A stretch of 41,589 nucleotides of DNA from Actinomycetota bacterium (GTDB lineage: Bacteria > Actinomycetota > Rubrobacteria > Rubrobacterales > Rubrobacteraceae): assembly GCA_004563715.1 (NCBI GenBank), contig SIRX01000119.1, positions 1-41,589 on the forward strand, read 5' to 3'. How positions within the stretch are numbered: position 1 is the first letter of the stretch; every line of letters begins with the position of its first letter. This document shows, in pieces, positions 16,471 to 25,152 of this stretch. The notes under the pieces were generated by a model that saw only the letters and a program-made list of their open reading frames with translations, was not told the DNA's origin and searched no databases. Made by a program: the position numbers and the translations under genes.

Positions 16471-17250
16471 ATGCAAGATACGGACCTGAAAGCCGTCAGA
16501 GAGAAGATCCGCGCCGGAGAGCACCCTGGGCCGACGAGCGGCCTCGCGAGCGGACACGTGCAGACGAACCTCGTGGTCTTACCGGAGGACTACGCCTTCG
16601 ACTTCCTGAAGTTCTGCATCCGCAACCCGAAGCCCTGTCCCATCCTGGAGGTCACGGACGAGGGTTCCCCTTCGGCGCCGGTCATGGCGCCCGAGGCCGA
16701 CCTCCGCACGGACGTCCCGAAGTACCGGGTGTACGAAGCCGGGGAACTGGTGGACGAGCCACCGGACATCCGGGGCTACTGGGAAGACGACCTGGTGTCG
16801 TTCCTGATCGGGTGCAGCTTCACCTTCGAGACGGCGCTGCTGGCCGCGGGCCTGCGCCTCACCCACCAGGATCAGAGCAAGAACGTGCCGATGTACGTGA
16901 CGGACCGCGAGTGCGTCCCCTCGGGGCCGTTCTCCGGTCCCATGGTAGTGAGCATGCGCCCCTACAAACCGGACGAGATACCCGCCGCCGTCAGCGTCTC
17001 GGGCCGTTACCCGGCCATGCACGGCGCCCCCGTGCATATCGGAGAGCCGTCCGCCCTGGGCGTGAAGGACCTGGACCACCCGGAGTTCGGTGAGGCCGTC
17101 ACCATCGGGGAAGACGAGACCCCCGTGTTCTGGGCCTGCGGGGTCACGCCGCAGGCCGTGGCGTTACAGGCCCGGCCGCCGCTCATGATCACGCACAGTC
17201 CCGGTCACATGTTCATAACCGACCGCCGGAACGCCGAGTACGAGGTCTGA
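16471..17250 (+). CDS. DUF1445 / YcsI-like putative hydro-lyase (D-glutamate cyclase-like)
   Basis: This 259-residue protein has the DUF1445 signatures 'GLASGHVQTNLVVLPEDYA', 'CPILEVTDEGSP', 'DLVSFLIGCSFTFETAL', 'VSMRPYKPDEI' and 'ITHSPGHMFITD' (short parts). It is the same family as Bacillus YcsI and mitochondrial D-glutamate cyclase, which interconverts D-glutamate and 5-oxo-D-proline. A 5-oxoproline connection fits the hydantoinase/oxoprolinase genes downstream. The ATG at 16471 is preferred over that at 16459 because AGGAG (16462-16466) sits just ahead of it. Whether this bacterial protein is a cyclase or another hydro-lyase is not settled. Confidence 0.8.
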   Translation: MQDTDLKAVREKIRAGEHPGPTSGLASGHVQTNLVVLPEDYAFDFLKFCIRNPKPCPILEVTDEGSPSAPVMAPEADLRTDVPKYRVYEAGELVDEPPDIRGYWEDDLVSFLIGCSFTFETALLAAGLRLTHQDQSKNVPMYVTDRECVPSGPFSGPMVVSMRPYKPDEIPAAVSVSGRYPAMHGAPVHIGEPSALGVKDLDHPEFGEAVTIGEDETPVFWACGVTPQAVALQARPPLMITHSPGHMFITDRRNAEYEV

Positions 17251-17280
17251 AAGACAGATCTGAAAGACGTATCTGAAAAC
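17246..17280 (+). repeat. Three 13-bp tandem repeats after the DUF1445 gene
   Basis: TCTGAAAGAC begins at 17246 and 17259, and a degenerate third copy TCTGAAAAC begins at 17272, giving an exact 13-base period. The core CTGAAAGAC is the reverse complement of the GTCTTTCAG found at 1914 and 10055. The first copy overlaps the stop codon of the DUF1445 gene. Confidence 0.6.
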
Positions 17281-17297
17281 CCGGATTTTTGTCCGGG
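17280..17297 (+). terminator. Weak hairpin between the DUF1445 and NRAMP genes
   Basis: CCCGGA (17280-17285) pairs with TCCGGG (17292-17297) around a TTTTTG loop. There is no following T-run, so termination would be inefficient at best. A TATAGT at 17336-17341 could be the -10 of a second promoter, but no good -35 was seen. Confidence 0.35.
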
Positions 17298-17389
17298 CGG
17301 CCATTTACCGGGGGCGTACGGGATGCTACTTTACGTATAGTGATCTAGGACATCATGCAGGCAGAGGGGAGGCCAGGGAGCGTGGGCGC

Positions 17390-18610
17390 ATGGTGAGGCG
17401 GTTGAGGAACCTGGGGCCGGGGTTGCTGGTGGCGGCGGCGTTTATCGGGCCGGGGACGGTGACGACGGCGAGCGTAGCGGGGGCGAGCACCGGGTACGCG
17501 TTGTTGTGGGCGCTGGCGTTCTCCATCTTCGCGGTGATAGTGCTCCAGGAGATGAGCGCCCGGCTCGGGATCGTGAGTCGGGAGGGTCTTGGGGAGGCGC
17601 TGCGCACCACCTTCGGCAGCCCGGTATTCAAGGTTGTGGCCGTGCTGCTGGTGGTCGCGGCGATAACCTTCGGCAACGCGGCGTTCGAGACGGGGAACAT
17701 AACGGGGGCGGCGCTGGGGCTGGAGGCCCTGCTCGGGCTCTCGACCCAGGTGTGGGCGGTTATCGTGGGGGCTGGGGCCTTCGCGCTGCTGGCCTCCGGG
17801 GCGTACAAGGTCATAGAGCGGGCGCTGGTGGCGATGGTGATCCTTATGAGCGTCGTGTTCGTGCTCACGGCGATCATCGTGCGGCCCAGCATCCCGGACA
17901 TCCTGGCGGGCCTCTTCGCCCCGAGCATCCCGCCCGGGGCGCTGCTCACGGCGGTCGCCCTCATCGGGACCACGGTGGTACCGTACAACCTCTTTCTGCA
18001 CGCCAGCTCCGTGCAGGAGAAGTGGTCCGAGGACGTGCCGACGGACGAGGCGCTCGCGGAGAGCCGCTTCGACGCGACGTTCTCGATCGTGTTGGGGGGC
18101 TTGATCACGCTGGCCGTAGTCGCGACCGCCGCCGGGGCGTTCTTCGAGCGGGGCATCGAGATCACGGACGCCGGCCAGATGGCCGAGCAACTCGAACCGC
18201 TGCTGGGTCCGGCGGCCCGGTACTTCTTCGCAATCGGGCTCCTGGCGGCGGGCCTGACGAGCGCGGTGACCGCCCCCCTGGCGGCGGCCTACGCCACCTC
18301 GGGCGCCCTGGGCTGGGAGCGCAACCTGGCCGGCTGGAAGTTCCGGGCGGTGTGGGCGACCATAATCATCGTCGGGACTACCTTCGCGGCCCTGGGTACG
18401 GAGCCGGTGACGGCCATCGTCTTCGCCCAGGCCGCCAACGGCGTCCTGCTCCCCGTAGTCGCGGCGTTTCTCCTGATCGTGGTCAACCGCAGCGACCTGA
18501 TGGGCGAGTTCAAGAACAAGGTGGTGGGCAACATCCTGGGCGGCCTGGTCGTGCTGGTCGCCACCGGACTCGGCTTGCGCCTGATCCTCTCGGCCTTCGG
18601 GGTGCTCTGA
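17390..18610 (+). CDS. NRAMP-family (YcsG-like) membrane transporter with altered metal-site motifs
   Basis: A 406-residue polytopic inner-membrane protein with about 11 hydrophobic helices and the overall NRAMP/SLC11 layout. Known metal-transporting members carry D-P-G-N in helix 1 and M-P-H in helix 6. Here these positions read G20-P-G-T23 ('AAFIGPGTVTTA') and V197-P-Y199 ('TVVPYNLFLH'), so the metal-ligating Asp, Asn and Met are missing. Substrate is therefore unlikely to be Mn2+ or Fe2+ by the known mechanism. The gene is directly coupled to HyuA (stop TGA overlaps the next ATG) and follows a YcsI-like gene, as ycsG does in Bacillus. Uptake of an organic compound such as 5-oxoproline is my inference. 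Confidence 0.78.
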   Translation: MVRRLRNLGPGLLVAAAFIGPGTVTTASVAGASTGYALLWALAFSIFAVIVLQEMSARLGIVSREGLGEALRTTFGSPVFKVVAVLLVVAAITFGNAAFETGNITGAALGLEALLGLSTQVWAVIVGAGAFALLASGAYKVIERALVAMVILMSVVFVLTAIIVRPSIPDILAGLFAPSIPPGALLTAVALIGTTVVPYNLFLHASSVQEKWSEDVPTDEALAESRFDATFSIVLGGLITLAVVATAAGAFFERGIEITDAGQMAEQLEPLLGPAARYFFAIGLLAAGLTSAVTAPLAAAYATSGALGWERNLAGWKFRAVWATIIIVGTTFAALGTEPVTAIVFAQAANGVLLPVVAAFLLIVVNRSDLMGEFKNKVVGNILGGLVVLVATGLGLRLILSAFGVL

Positions 18611-20586
18611 TGAGCGGCCTCCGGCTCGGGGTGGACGTCGGCGGCACCTTCACCGACCTCGTCGCCCTCGGCGGCGGCGACGTGCTGACCGCGAAGGTCC
18701 CCTCCACCCCGCAGGACCAGTCCCGGGGCGTGATGAACAGCGTCCGGGCGGGCGAGGTAGAGGCCGGGAGCGTCACCGCCTTCGCCCACGGCATGACCGT
18801 CGCCACCAACGCCCTGCTGGAGCGCAAGGGCGCGAAGACCGCCATCGTCACCACCGAGGGCTTCCGGGACGTGCTGGAGATAGCCCGCCAGGACCGCCCC
18901 GCGCTCTACGACCTGACCCAGGACCGGCCTGCCCCCCTCGTCCCCCGCGAGCTGCGCTTCACCGTCCGCGAACGAATCGGGCCGGAGGGCGAGATCACAC
19001 CGCTAGACGAAGCCAGCTTGGAAGCGGTAGTCGAAGCCTTGAAGGAGGCGGAGGTCGAGGCGGTCGCCGTCTGCCTGCTGTTCGCCTTCATGCACCCGGA
19101 GCACGAGAAGCGGGTGGGCGAGGTACTCCGCGAAGCGCTGCCGGACGTACACGTATCTCTCTCCAGCGAGGTCTTGCCGGAGTTCCGGGAGTACGAGCGC
19201 TTCTCGACCACCGCCGCCGACGCCTATCTCGGCCCGAAGCTCGCCGCTTACCTCAAAAACCTGGCGAACGAGGTCGAGGGAGCCGGGATACCGACGCCAA
19301 TGATCATGCAGTCCTCCGGCGGCGTCATAGACCTGGAGGTCGCCGCGAGAGGAGCTGCGGCCTGCGTGCTCTCGGGGCCGGCGGGCGGGGTGGTCGGGGC
19401 GGCCTACGTCGCGGGCGCCAGCGGCTACGACGACCTCCTGACCTTCGACATGGGCGGCACCAGCTCGGACGTGGCGACGATCCTGGAGGGCGAGGCGCTG
19501 ACCACCACCGAGGCGGCCATAGCCGGGGTCCCCATAAAGCTGCCGATGGTGGACATCCACACCGTGAGCGCCGGGGGTGGCTCCATCGCCTGGGTGGACG
19601 CCGGCGGCGCCCTGCGCGTCGGGCCCCACTCGGCCGGGGCGGAGCCCGGCCCCGCCTCCTACGGCAAGGGGGGCGGGGAGCCCGCCGTCACCGACGCCAA
19701 CCTCTACCTCGGCTACCTCCAGGACGGCGTGGAGCTCGGCGGCGAGGTCGTGCTCAACCGCGGGCGCGCCGAAGAAGCCCTTACCCGGGTGGGAGACAAG
19801 GCGGGCATGGACGCCCTGGAGACGGCGCTCGGGGTGGTGCAGGTCGCCAACACGGAGATGGTGGGCGCTTTGCGCGTGATCAGCGTGGAGAAAGGCCTCG
19901 ACCCGCGGGAGTTCGCCCTCGTCGCCTTCGGCGGCGCCGGTCCCCTCCACGCCTGCTCTCTGGCCGAGGAGCTGAACATGACAACCGTCCTCGTCCCGAA
20001 GGCCAGCGGCGTGCTGAGCGCCCTGGGCCTCGCCGTCTCTGACGTGCGCCGCGACTACGTCACCCCCCTGCTCTCGGATCTGGATACAGTAGAGAAAAGC
20101 CGGCTGGAGGAATCCTTCGAATCGTTGGAGCGCCTGGCGGCGGAGCATCTCAAGGGTCCGGAATATACCCGGCGGGTGGACCTGCGCTACGCGGGCCAGT
20201 CCTTCGAGCTGACGGTGGAGGCGGACGACCTCGACGCCCTCGCGAAGAATTTCCACGCCGCCCACGAGCGGCGTTACGGCTACCGGATGGAGGAGGAGAC
20301 GGTGGAGCTGGTGAACCTGCGCCTGATCGCCACCGTCCCCGTCGAGCGGCCCGAGCTGGAGGAGAAAGAGCCAGAAGACAAAGCGGAGACCGGACGGCGC
20401 GAGGCCAACTTCGACGGCGAGTGGGTCGAGGTCCCGGTACTCGACCGCACGAAGATGGGAGCCGGTTCGGAGGTCGAAGGTCCCGCGGTGGTCGAGTTCG
20501 CCGAGGCAACGTGCGTGGTGAGGCCCGGCTGGAGCGGAAAGGTGGACGAGGTGGGAACCCTGATCCTGGAGCGCGGCGATGAGTAA
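18610..20586 (+). CDS. hyuA: Hydantoinase/oxoprolinase A subunit
   Basis: The 658-residue protein opens with 'LGVDVGGTFTDLVAL', the N-terminal phosphate-binding motif of HyuA. It continues with 'GMTVATNALLERKGAKTAIVTTEGF', 'LSGPAGGVVGAAY' and 'LTFDMGGTSSDVA' (quoted in parts), the signature of the ATP-dependent hydantoinase/5-oxoprolinase large subunit. Family members hydrolyse cyclic amides such as 5-oxoproline or N-methylhydantoin, or carboxylate ketones. The ATG at 18610 overlaps the NRAMP stop by one base. The 3' end overlaps hyuB by 8 bases, so the two subunits are translationally coupled. Substrate is suggested by context (5-oxoproline-like) but not proven. Confidence 0.88.
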   Translation: MSGLRLGVDVGGTFTDLVALGGGDVLTAKVPSTPQDQSRGVMNSVRAGEVEAGSVTAFAHGMTVATNALLERKGAKTAIVTTEGFRDVLEIARQDRPALYDLTQDRPAPLVPRELRFTVRERIGPEGEITPLDEASLEAVVEALKEAEVEAVAVCLLFAFMHPEHEKRVGEVLREALPDVHVSLSSEVLPEFREYERFSTTAADAYLGPKLAAYLKNLANEVEGAGIPTPMIMQSSGGVIDLEVAARGAAACVLSGPAGGVVGAAYVAGASGYDDLLTFDMGGTSSDVATILEGEALTTTEAAIAGVPIKLPMVDIHTVSAGGGSIAWVDAGGALRVGPHSAGAEPGPASYGKGGGEPAVTDANLYLGYLQDGVELGGEVVLNRGRAEEALTRVGDKAGMDALETALGVVQVANTEMVGALRVISVEKGLDPREFALVAFGGAGPLHACSLAEELNMTTVLVPKASGVLSALGLAVSDVRRDYVTPLLSDLDTVEKSRLEESFESLERLAAEHLKGPEYTRRVDLRYAGQSFELTVEADDLDALAKNFHAAHERRYGYRMEEETVELVNLRLIATVPVERPELEEKEPEDKAETGRREANFDGEWVEVPVLDRTKMGAGSEVEGPAVVEFAEATCVVRPGWSGKVDEVGTLILERGDE

Positions 20587-22129
20587 CGGCCGGCTAGACC
20601 CCGTAACCCTCTCGGTGCTGGCGAGCGCTCTCTCCGGGGCGGCGGAGGAGATGGGGGCGGTACTCATCCGGGGCGCCTACTCCTCCAACATCAAGGAGCG
20701 GCGCGACTGCTCCACCGCCCTCTTCGACGCCCGGGGCCAGATGGTGGCCCAGGCCGAGCACATCCCGGTACACCTGGGAGCCATGCCCGAGGCGGTGGCG
20801 GCGGTCATGGAGCGCGACCCCGAGCCCGGTGACGTTTACGCCCTCAACGACCCCTACTCCGGCGGGACGCACCTGCCGGACATAACCCTCGTCTCGCCGG
20901 TGGCGCACGAGGAGGAGATTATCGGGTACGCCGTTACGCGGGCGCACCACTCGGACGTGGGCGGCATGAGCCCCGGCTCCATGCCGTCGAACTCGCGCGA
21001 GATCTACCAGGAGGGCATCATCATCCCGCCCGTCCGGCTCGTCCACGAGGGCGAGTACGTGGACGAGATACTCGACCTGATCCTCGCCAACGTCCGCACG
21101 CCCGACCTGCGGCGCGGCGACCTGCGGGCCCAGATCGCGGCCAACAACCTGGCCCAGACCCGCCTCTCCGAGCTGATCGAGCGTCGGGGCCGGGATACCG
21201 TGCTCACCGCTTTCGAGGAGGTCATCGCCTACACCGAGCGCCGCACCCGCGAGGCGATCCGGGAGCTGCCCGACGGCGAGTACAGTGCAGAGAGTGAGAT
21301 CGAGGGCGACGGCGCCAGCGACGAGGACATACCCACAAAGGTCACCGCTACCATCGAAGGTGACGAGATCCGGCTAGACTTCTCCGGTACCTCCGGCGCC
21401 GTGGCGGGCAACGTGAACTGCCCGCTGGCCGTCACCCGCTCCGCCTGCTACTTCGCCCTGCGGGTCCTGCTCCCCGGGGACGTGCCGGCCAACGCCGGCA
21501 CCTACGCCCCCCTCGACATCCACGCCCCCGAGGGCAGCCTGGTAAACGCCGAGAGCCCCTCGGCGGTCGTGGCGGGCAACGTCGAGACCAGCCAGCGGGT
21601 CGCGGACACCATCATCGCCGCCTTCTCGGAGGCCACGGACCTCGTCGCGGGCGGTCAGGGCACGATGAACAACCTCATAATCGGCGGGTCCGGCAACGGA
21701 GGCTGGACCTACTACGAAACCATCGGCGGCGGCCAGGGCGCGAGCAAGAAGGCCGACGGCCCCTCCGGCGTCCACGTCGGCACGTCCAACACCCTCAACA
21801 CCCCGATAGAGGCCCTGGAGCTGGAGTACCCGATGCGCGTCGAGCGTTACGAGCTGCGCTACGGCTCCGGCGGCGGGGGCGCCCACCGCGGCGGCGACGG
21901 CATCGTCCGCTCCGTGCGCGTCCTGGAGCCCGCCAGCCTCTCGCTTCTCACCGACCGCCGGCGCCACGGGCCGCACGGCGTGGGCGGCGGAGAACCCGGC
22001 GCACCCGGCCGCAACCTCCTGAACGACGAGGAGCTGCCACCGAAGGCCAGCCGGGAACTGGAGGAGGGCGACGTGGTCACGGTCGAGACGCCCGGCGGCG
22101 GCGGGTACGGCAGCCCTGGAGGGGGGTAA
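20579..22129 (+). CDS. hyuB: Hydantoinase/oxoprolinase B subunit
   Basis: This 516-residue protein is the partner of HyuA. It contains 'VTLSVLASALSGAAEEMGAVLIRGAYS', 'ERRDCSTALFDARGQMVAQAEHIPVHLG', 'NDPYSGGTHLPDITL' and 'AVVAGNVETSQRVADTI' (quoted in parts). The C-terminus is the typical Gly-rich 'TVETPGGGGYGSPGGG'. The B subunit forms the heteromeric complex that carries out ATP-dependent ring opening or carboxylation. Its ATG lies 8 bases inside hyuA, and the order matches the usual hyuAB arrangement. It is the last gene of this plus-strand operon; the next gene converges on it 30 bases away. Confidence 0.88.
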   Translation: MSNGRLDPVTLSVLASALSGAAEEMGAVLIRGAYSSNIKERRDCSTALFDARGQMVAQAEHIPVHLGAMPEAVAAVMERDPEPGDVYALNDPYSGGTHLPDITLVSPVAHEEEIIGYAVTRAHHSDVGGMSPGSMPSNSREIYQEGIIIPPVRLVHEGEYVDEILDLILANVRTPDLRRGDLRAQIAANNLAQTRLSELIERRGRDTVLTAFEEVIAYTERRTREAIRELPDGEYSAESEIEGDGASDEDIPTKVTATIEGDEIRLDFSGTSGAVAGNVNCPLAVTRSACYFALRVLLPGDVPANAGTYAPLDIHAPEGSLVNAESPSAVVAGNVETSQRVADTIIAAFSEATDLVAGGQGTMNNLIIGGSGNGGWTYYETIGGGQGASKKADGPSGVHVGTSNTLNTPIEALELEYPMRVERYELRYGSGGGGAHRGGDGIVRSVRVLEPASLSLLTDRRRHGPHGVGGGEPGAPGRNLLNDEELPPKASRELEEGDVVTVETPGGGGYGSPGGG

Positions 22130-22159
22130 GCGCCCGCCGGTCGCTCTGCCGAAGCTCGC

Positions 22160-22477
22160 TTACCGGGTCTGTTGCCCGTTTTCCCGGGCTTCCTGCCCCC
22201 GCTGCGCCACCCGCTCCACGGTTTCTTCCACCTCTTGCTTCTCGATCACCCGGTCCAGGATGTACTGCACGTCCTCGTAGGAGCCCACGAGCTTCTGAAG
22301 CTGGGAGCGGGTGTCTTCCTGGGATTCCGGGAGGTTATCCAGCAAGCTCTGTAACTGGGAGCGGTCGTTCTCCAGGCGGCCCTTGAGCGCCCCGACAGAC
22401 TCGCCGAAAAAGTCTCTCGCGCTCTCCAGGATCCTACCGCGGACCTCCCCGGCCAGGTTGTTAGGGTCTTCAGGCAT
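22160..22477 (-). CDS. Small coiled-coil hypothetical protein
   Basis: The 105-residue protein is strongly helical and charged, with heptad-like segments ('ALKGRLENDRSQLQSLLDNL', 'DVQYILDRVIEKQEVEETVERV' in parts) and no membrane span. I do not recognise a family. Start and length are well supported: the ATG at 22477 follows AAAAGGAG by 5 bases. It converges with hyuB and lies 56 bases from the end of the GH15-like gene. Confidence 0.7.
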   Translation of the reverse strand: MPEDPNNLAGEVRGRILESARDFFGESVGALKGRLENDRSQLQSLLDNLPESQEDTRSQLQKLVGSYEDVQYILDRVIEKQEVEETVERVAQRGQEARENGQQTR

Positions 22478-22533
22478 ACTTTCTCCTTTTAAAGCTACTC
22501 GCCTGGCGCTATTGTAGCCGCCGATCCCCTCCG

Positions 22534-23940
22534 TTACGGGACTCCGTAGCCCGGGACCGGCAACGGTTCTTCTTTCGACCGGAGCGCCAGCACGACCACC
22601 GCGCCGGTCCAGCCGAGCGGCGCCACGGTCTTGGGCTCGCCCGCGCCGTCCACCTTTTCCGGGAACACCCCGAGTTCCGTGCGATGCTCCGCGAGCCAGC
22701 CGAGCCAACAGTCCGCCGCCGCCCGGTCGCCGCCCGCGGCGGCCGAAAGGGCGAACAGGGCCGTCTGGGGGGTCCAGGCGACGGTCGGGTCCTGCGGCCA
22801 CCGCTCGCCGGGCTCCACGCCGCCGTTCGGGATGGTCAGGCGTCCCGCCGCGTCGTCCACCGCCCGGGAAACCATCGGGTTGGGAGCGGCGAACGGTGGG
22901 GCCAGGAAGCTCACGGCGGCGTCGGCGCCGCTGCCGGGCCGGGCGGTGCGCGGGTAGCCGCGCGGGGCGAACTCTCTCTCTATCGCGGCGTCGAGCCGGG
23001 CGGCGGCCCCGGTGTAGCGCCGGGCTTCGGTTGCGTGCCCGAGGCCGTCGGCCAGCTCCGCGGCGGCGCGCAGGCCCGCGCGCAGCGGGGCGGCGGTGCC
23101 GAGGTTCGGCCTCCAGGTCTCGATCTCCCAATAATCCGCCCCGCCGGGGGGCAGGCCGTTCGCCCCCAGAGATCCCGACGCGGCGTCGGCGGCGCTGCGC
23201 ACGGCGGGCCAGAGCGTCCGGACCTCCTCGGCGTCGCGCGTTCCGGTAGCGGCGTGAAACCAGACGGCCCAGGGGAACCAGCCGGTCGCGTCGAGCTGCG
23301 GCGGGCGGCCGTCGTCCACCGGCGCACCGTCGGTCGTGTAGCGGGCCTCCCAGGTACCGTCGGGTTCCTGGACGCCGGCCAGGAACTCCAGGACTTCGTA
23401 CGATTCCTCGTGGTGCCCGGTGGCGGCGAAGGCGGCGGCCATCCAGCTCGCGTCGCGGGGCCACACGTAGTTCCAGCGCGGGTACCGGGCGGCGACCGCG
23501 GCGCCGTTGGGCTCCGTCAGGAGGCGCAGGTCCAGCAGGGCACGGGCGGCCATCCGGCGTTCGTCCTCGTTCGCCCCGGGTACGACGCCCTCTTCCAGCC
23601 AGGCGCGGGTCTCGGAGACGGCCGCGGTGGCGCCGGGGTCGTCCGGCGGGACGGTTACCGGGACGCTAGAGCCAGGAGGCAGGTAGCGGAGGTCGCCGTT
23701 CGGGAGGCGCAGGACGTTGGACCCCGGCAGGTACTCCGCGCCCCGGGCCTCGTCCGGCGGCACGGGGTAGGTGGCGGCGCCGTTGCCGAGCAGGCCGGCG
23801 GCCCGCAGCGGGATAGGCTCCGGGTACTCTCGCGCTCCCCGAAGGTCCCCGAGGCCTGTAACAAAGAGCAGTGCAACAACCAGGGTCAGGGCCAACAACG
23901 CCGTGGCCGTACACCCCCGTGCTCTACTGCTCCTCCGCAT
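22534..23940 (-). CDS. Secreted or membrane-anchored GH15-like (glucoamylase family) glycoside hydrolase
   Basis: A 468-residue protein with an N-terminal signal or anchor: an Arg-rich start MRRSSRARG and then the hydrophobic stretch 'TALLALTLVVALLFVTG'. The remainder is an (alpha/alpha)6-barrel-like sequence with GH15 markers. These include 'YVWPRDASWMAAAFAATGHH', the acid region 'DYWEIETWRPNL', and a late 'GVFPEKVDGAG' glutamate followed by 'APLGWTGAVVV'. GH15 enzymes release glucose from alpha-glucans or trehalose. Sequence similarity to well-studied members looks moderate, so substrate is open. The start at 23940 lacks a clear ribosome site but is required for the signal segment. Confidence 0.7.
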   Translation of the reverse strand: MRRSSRARGCTATALLALTLVVALLFVTGLGDLRGAREYPEPIPLRAAGLLGNGAATYPVPPDEARGAEYLPGSNVLRLPNGDLRYLPPGSSVPVTVPPDDPGATAAVSETRAWLEEGVVPGANEDERRMAARALLDLRLLTEPNGAAVAARYPRWNYVWPRDASWMAAAFAATGHHEESYEVLEFLAGVQEPDGTWEARYTTDGAPVDDGRPPQLDATGWFPWAVWFHAATGTRDAEEVRTLWPAVRSAADAASGSLGANGLPPGGADYWEIETWRPNLGTAAPLRAGLRAAAELADGLGHATEARRYTGAAARLDAAIEREFAPRGYPRTARPGSGADAAVSFLAPPFAAPNPMVSRAVDDAAGRLTIPNGGVEPGERWPQDPTVAWTPQTALFALSAAAGGDRAAADCWLGWLAEHRTELGVFPEKVDGAGEPKTVAPLGWTGAVVVLALRSKEEPLPVPGYGVP

Positions 23941-24012
23941 GCTGCGAGTAATTTTAGAGGATCGGCCAGGCCTCCGGACGCAAAACGCCGGACACGAGGG
24001 TCGCGAATGCTC

Positions 24013-25122
24013 CTACACGACCACCTCCGCCATCTCATCTATGAGGGCGCGCTGGAACTCGACCACCCGCGGGTCTGGCTGCTGGGCCGCGAAGAGCTCC
24101 TCGAAGGGATCCTCCACGGCCGTGCGCGCGCCGCTCAGTTCCTCGACGACCGCGAGCCCGCAGAAGGGCACGGTGGACTCAGCGTAGCCGCCCTCGTGCA
24201 CGGCGACGAGGCGTCCGCCGCAGAGGACTTCTGCGGCCTCCAACAAGAGGCGGGTCATCTGGCGGTAGGACTCGCCGTAGAGCATCTGGCGCGCCAGGGG
24301 GTCGGCGGCGTTGGCGTCCAGGCCGCTGGCGATAATGACCAGCTCCGGCCCGAAGCGCTCCAGGGCGGGCACCACGATGCGCCGCAGCGCGTACAGGTAG
24401 GTCTCGTGGCCGCTGCCGGGCGGCAGCGGCACGTTTGCGTTGTAGCCTGCTCCCGCCCCCGCGCCGCGCTCCTCCACGTTCCCGCTGCCGGGCGGGAAGC
24501 AGTTCTCCTGATGCATGGAGATCGTGAGCACGTCCGGCCGCTCGTAGTAGATGGACTGCGTCCCGTTGCCGTGGTGGACATCCCAGTCGAGCACGGCGAC
24601 CTTCTCCACCCCGGATCCGGCCCTCGCGGCCTCTATGGCTATGGGGATGTTGGCCAGCAGGCAGAAGCCCATCGCCGAGTCGGGCAGGCAGTGGTGGCCC
24701 GGGGGCCGGGAGAGCGAGTAGGCGTTGCGGTAGATGCCGGAGAGCACGTCGGAGACGGCGCGTTTGGCGAGCCCGGCGGAGAGCTTGGCGATCTCGTAGC
24801 TGCCCGCTCCGAAGGGGGCGAAGAGCCCCTCCTCACCGCCGCCAGCGTCGCTGGCGGCCTTGAAGCGCTCCAGGTACTCTCGGGTGTGCACCCGCAGCAG
24901 GTCCTCCTCGGTGGCCTCCGGGGCCGAGAGCTGGGCGACCTGGTTGCCCAGGCCCGAGACGTCCAGGAGGGCCTTGAAGCGGCGCTTGGTCTCGGGCGAC
25001 TCGCCGTGTCCGCCGCCGGCCGGGGGCTGCAGCCAGCCGCCTACTGGCATGACCAGCACCGCCTCGCCGGTGGTGTGCCAGAGGCACCGCTCGTCGTGGT
25101 AGAAAGCCGTATCGTAGTCCAT
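24013..25122 (-). CDS. Class II histone deacetylase-like / acetylpolyamine amidohydrolase
   Basis: The 369-residue cytoplasmic zinc hydrolase has every arginase-deacetylase fold motif. These are RPPGHH (His143/His144), 'MGFCLLANIPIA', the zinc ligands Asp181 and His183 in 'DWDVHHGNGTQ', Asp269 in 'SGLDANAADPL', and 'HEGGY' near the C-terminus. Bacterial members remove acetyl groups from acetylpolyamines or other N-acyl amines, or from proteins. The ATG at 25122 follows GAGAGGAG. It lies 30 bases downstream of the PLP decarboxylase gene on the same strand, which suggests joint action on amines. Confidence 0.87.
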   Translation of the reverse strand: MDYDTAFYHDERCLWHTTGEAVLVMPVGGWLQPPAGGGHGESPETKRRFKALLDVSGLGNQVAQLSAPEATEEDLLRVHTREYLERFKAASDAGGGEEGLFAPFGAGSYEIAKLSAGLAKRAVSDVLSGIYRNAYSLSRPPGHHCLPDSAMGFCLLANIPIAIEAARAGSGVEKVAVLDWDVHHGNGTQSIYYERPDVLTISMHQENCFPPGSGNVEERGAGAGAGYNANVPLPPGSGHETYLYALRRIVVPALERFGPELVIIASGLDANAADPLARQMLYGESYRQMTRLLLEAAEVLCGGRLVAVHEGGYAESTVPFCGLAVVEELSGARTAVEDPFEELFAAQQPDPRVVEFQRALIDEMAEVVV

Positions 25123-25152
25123 CCTGACTCCTCTCTTTGCTTGGGGACCCGG

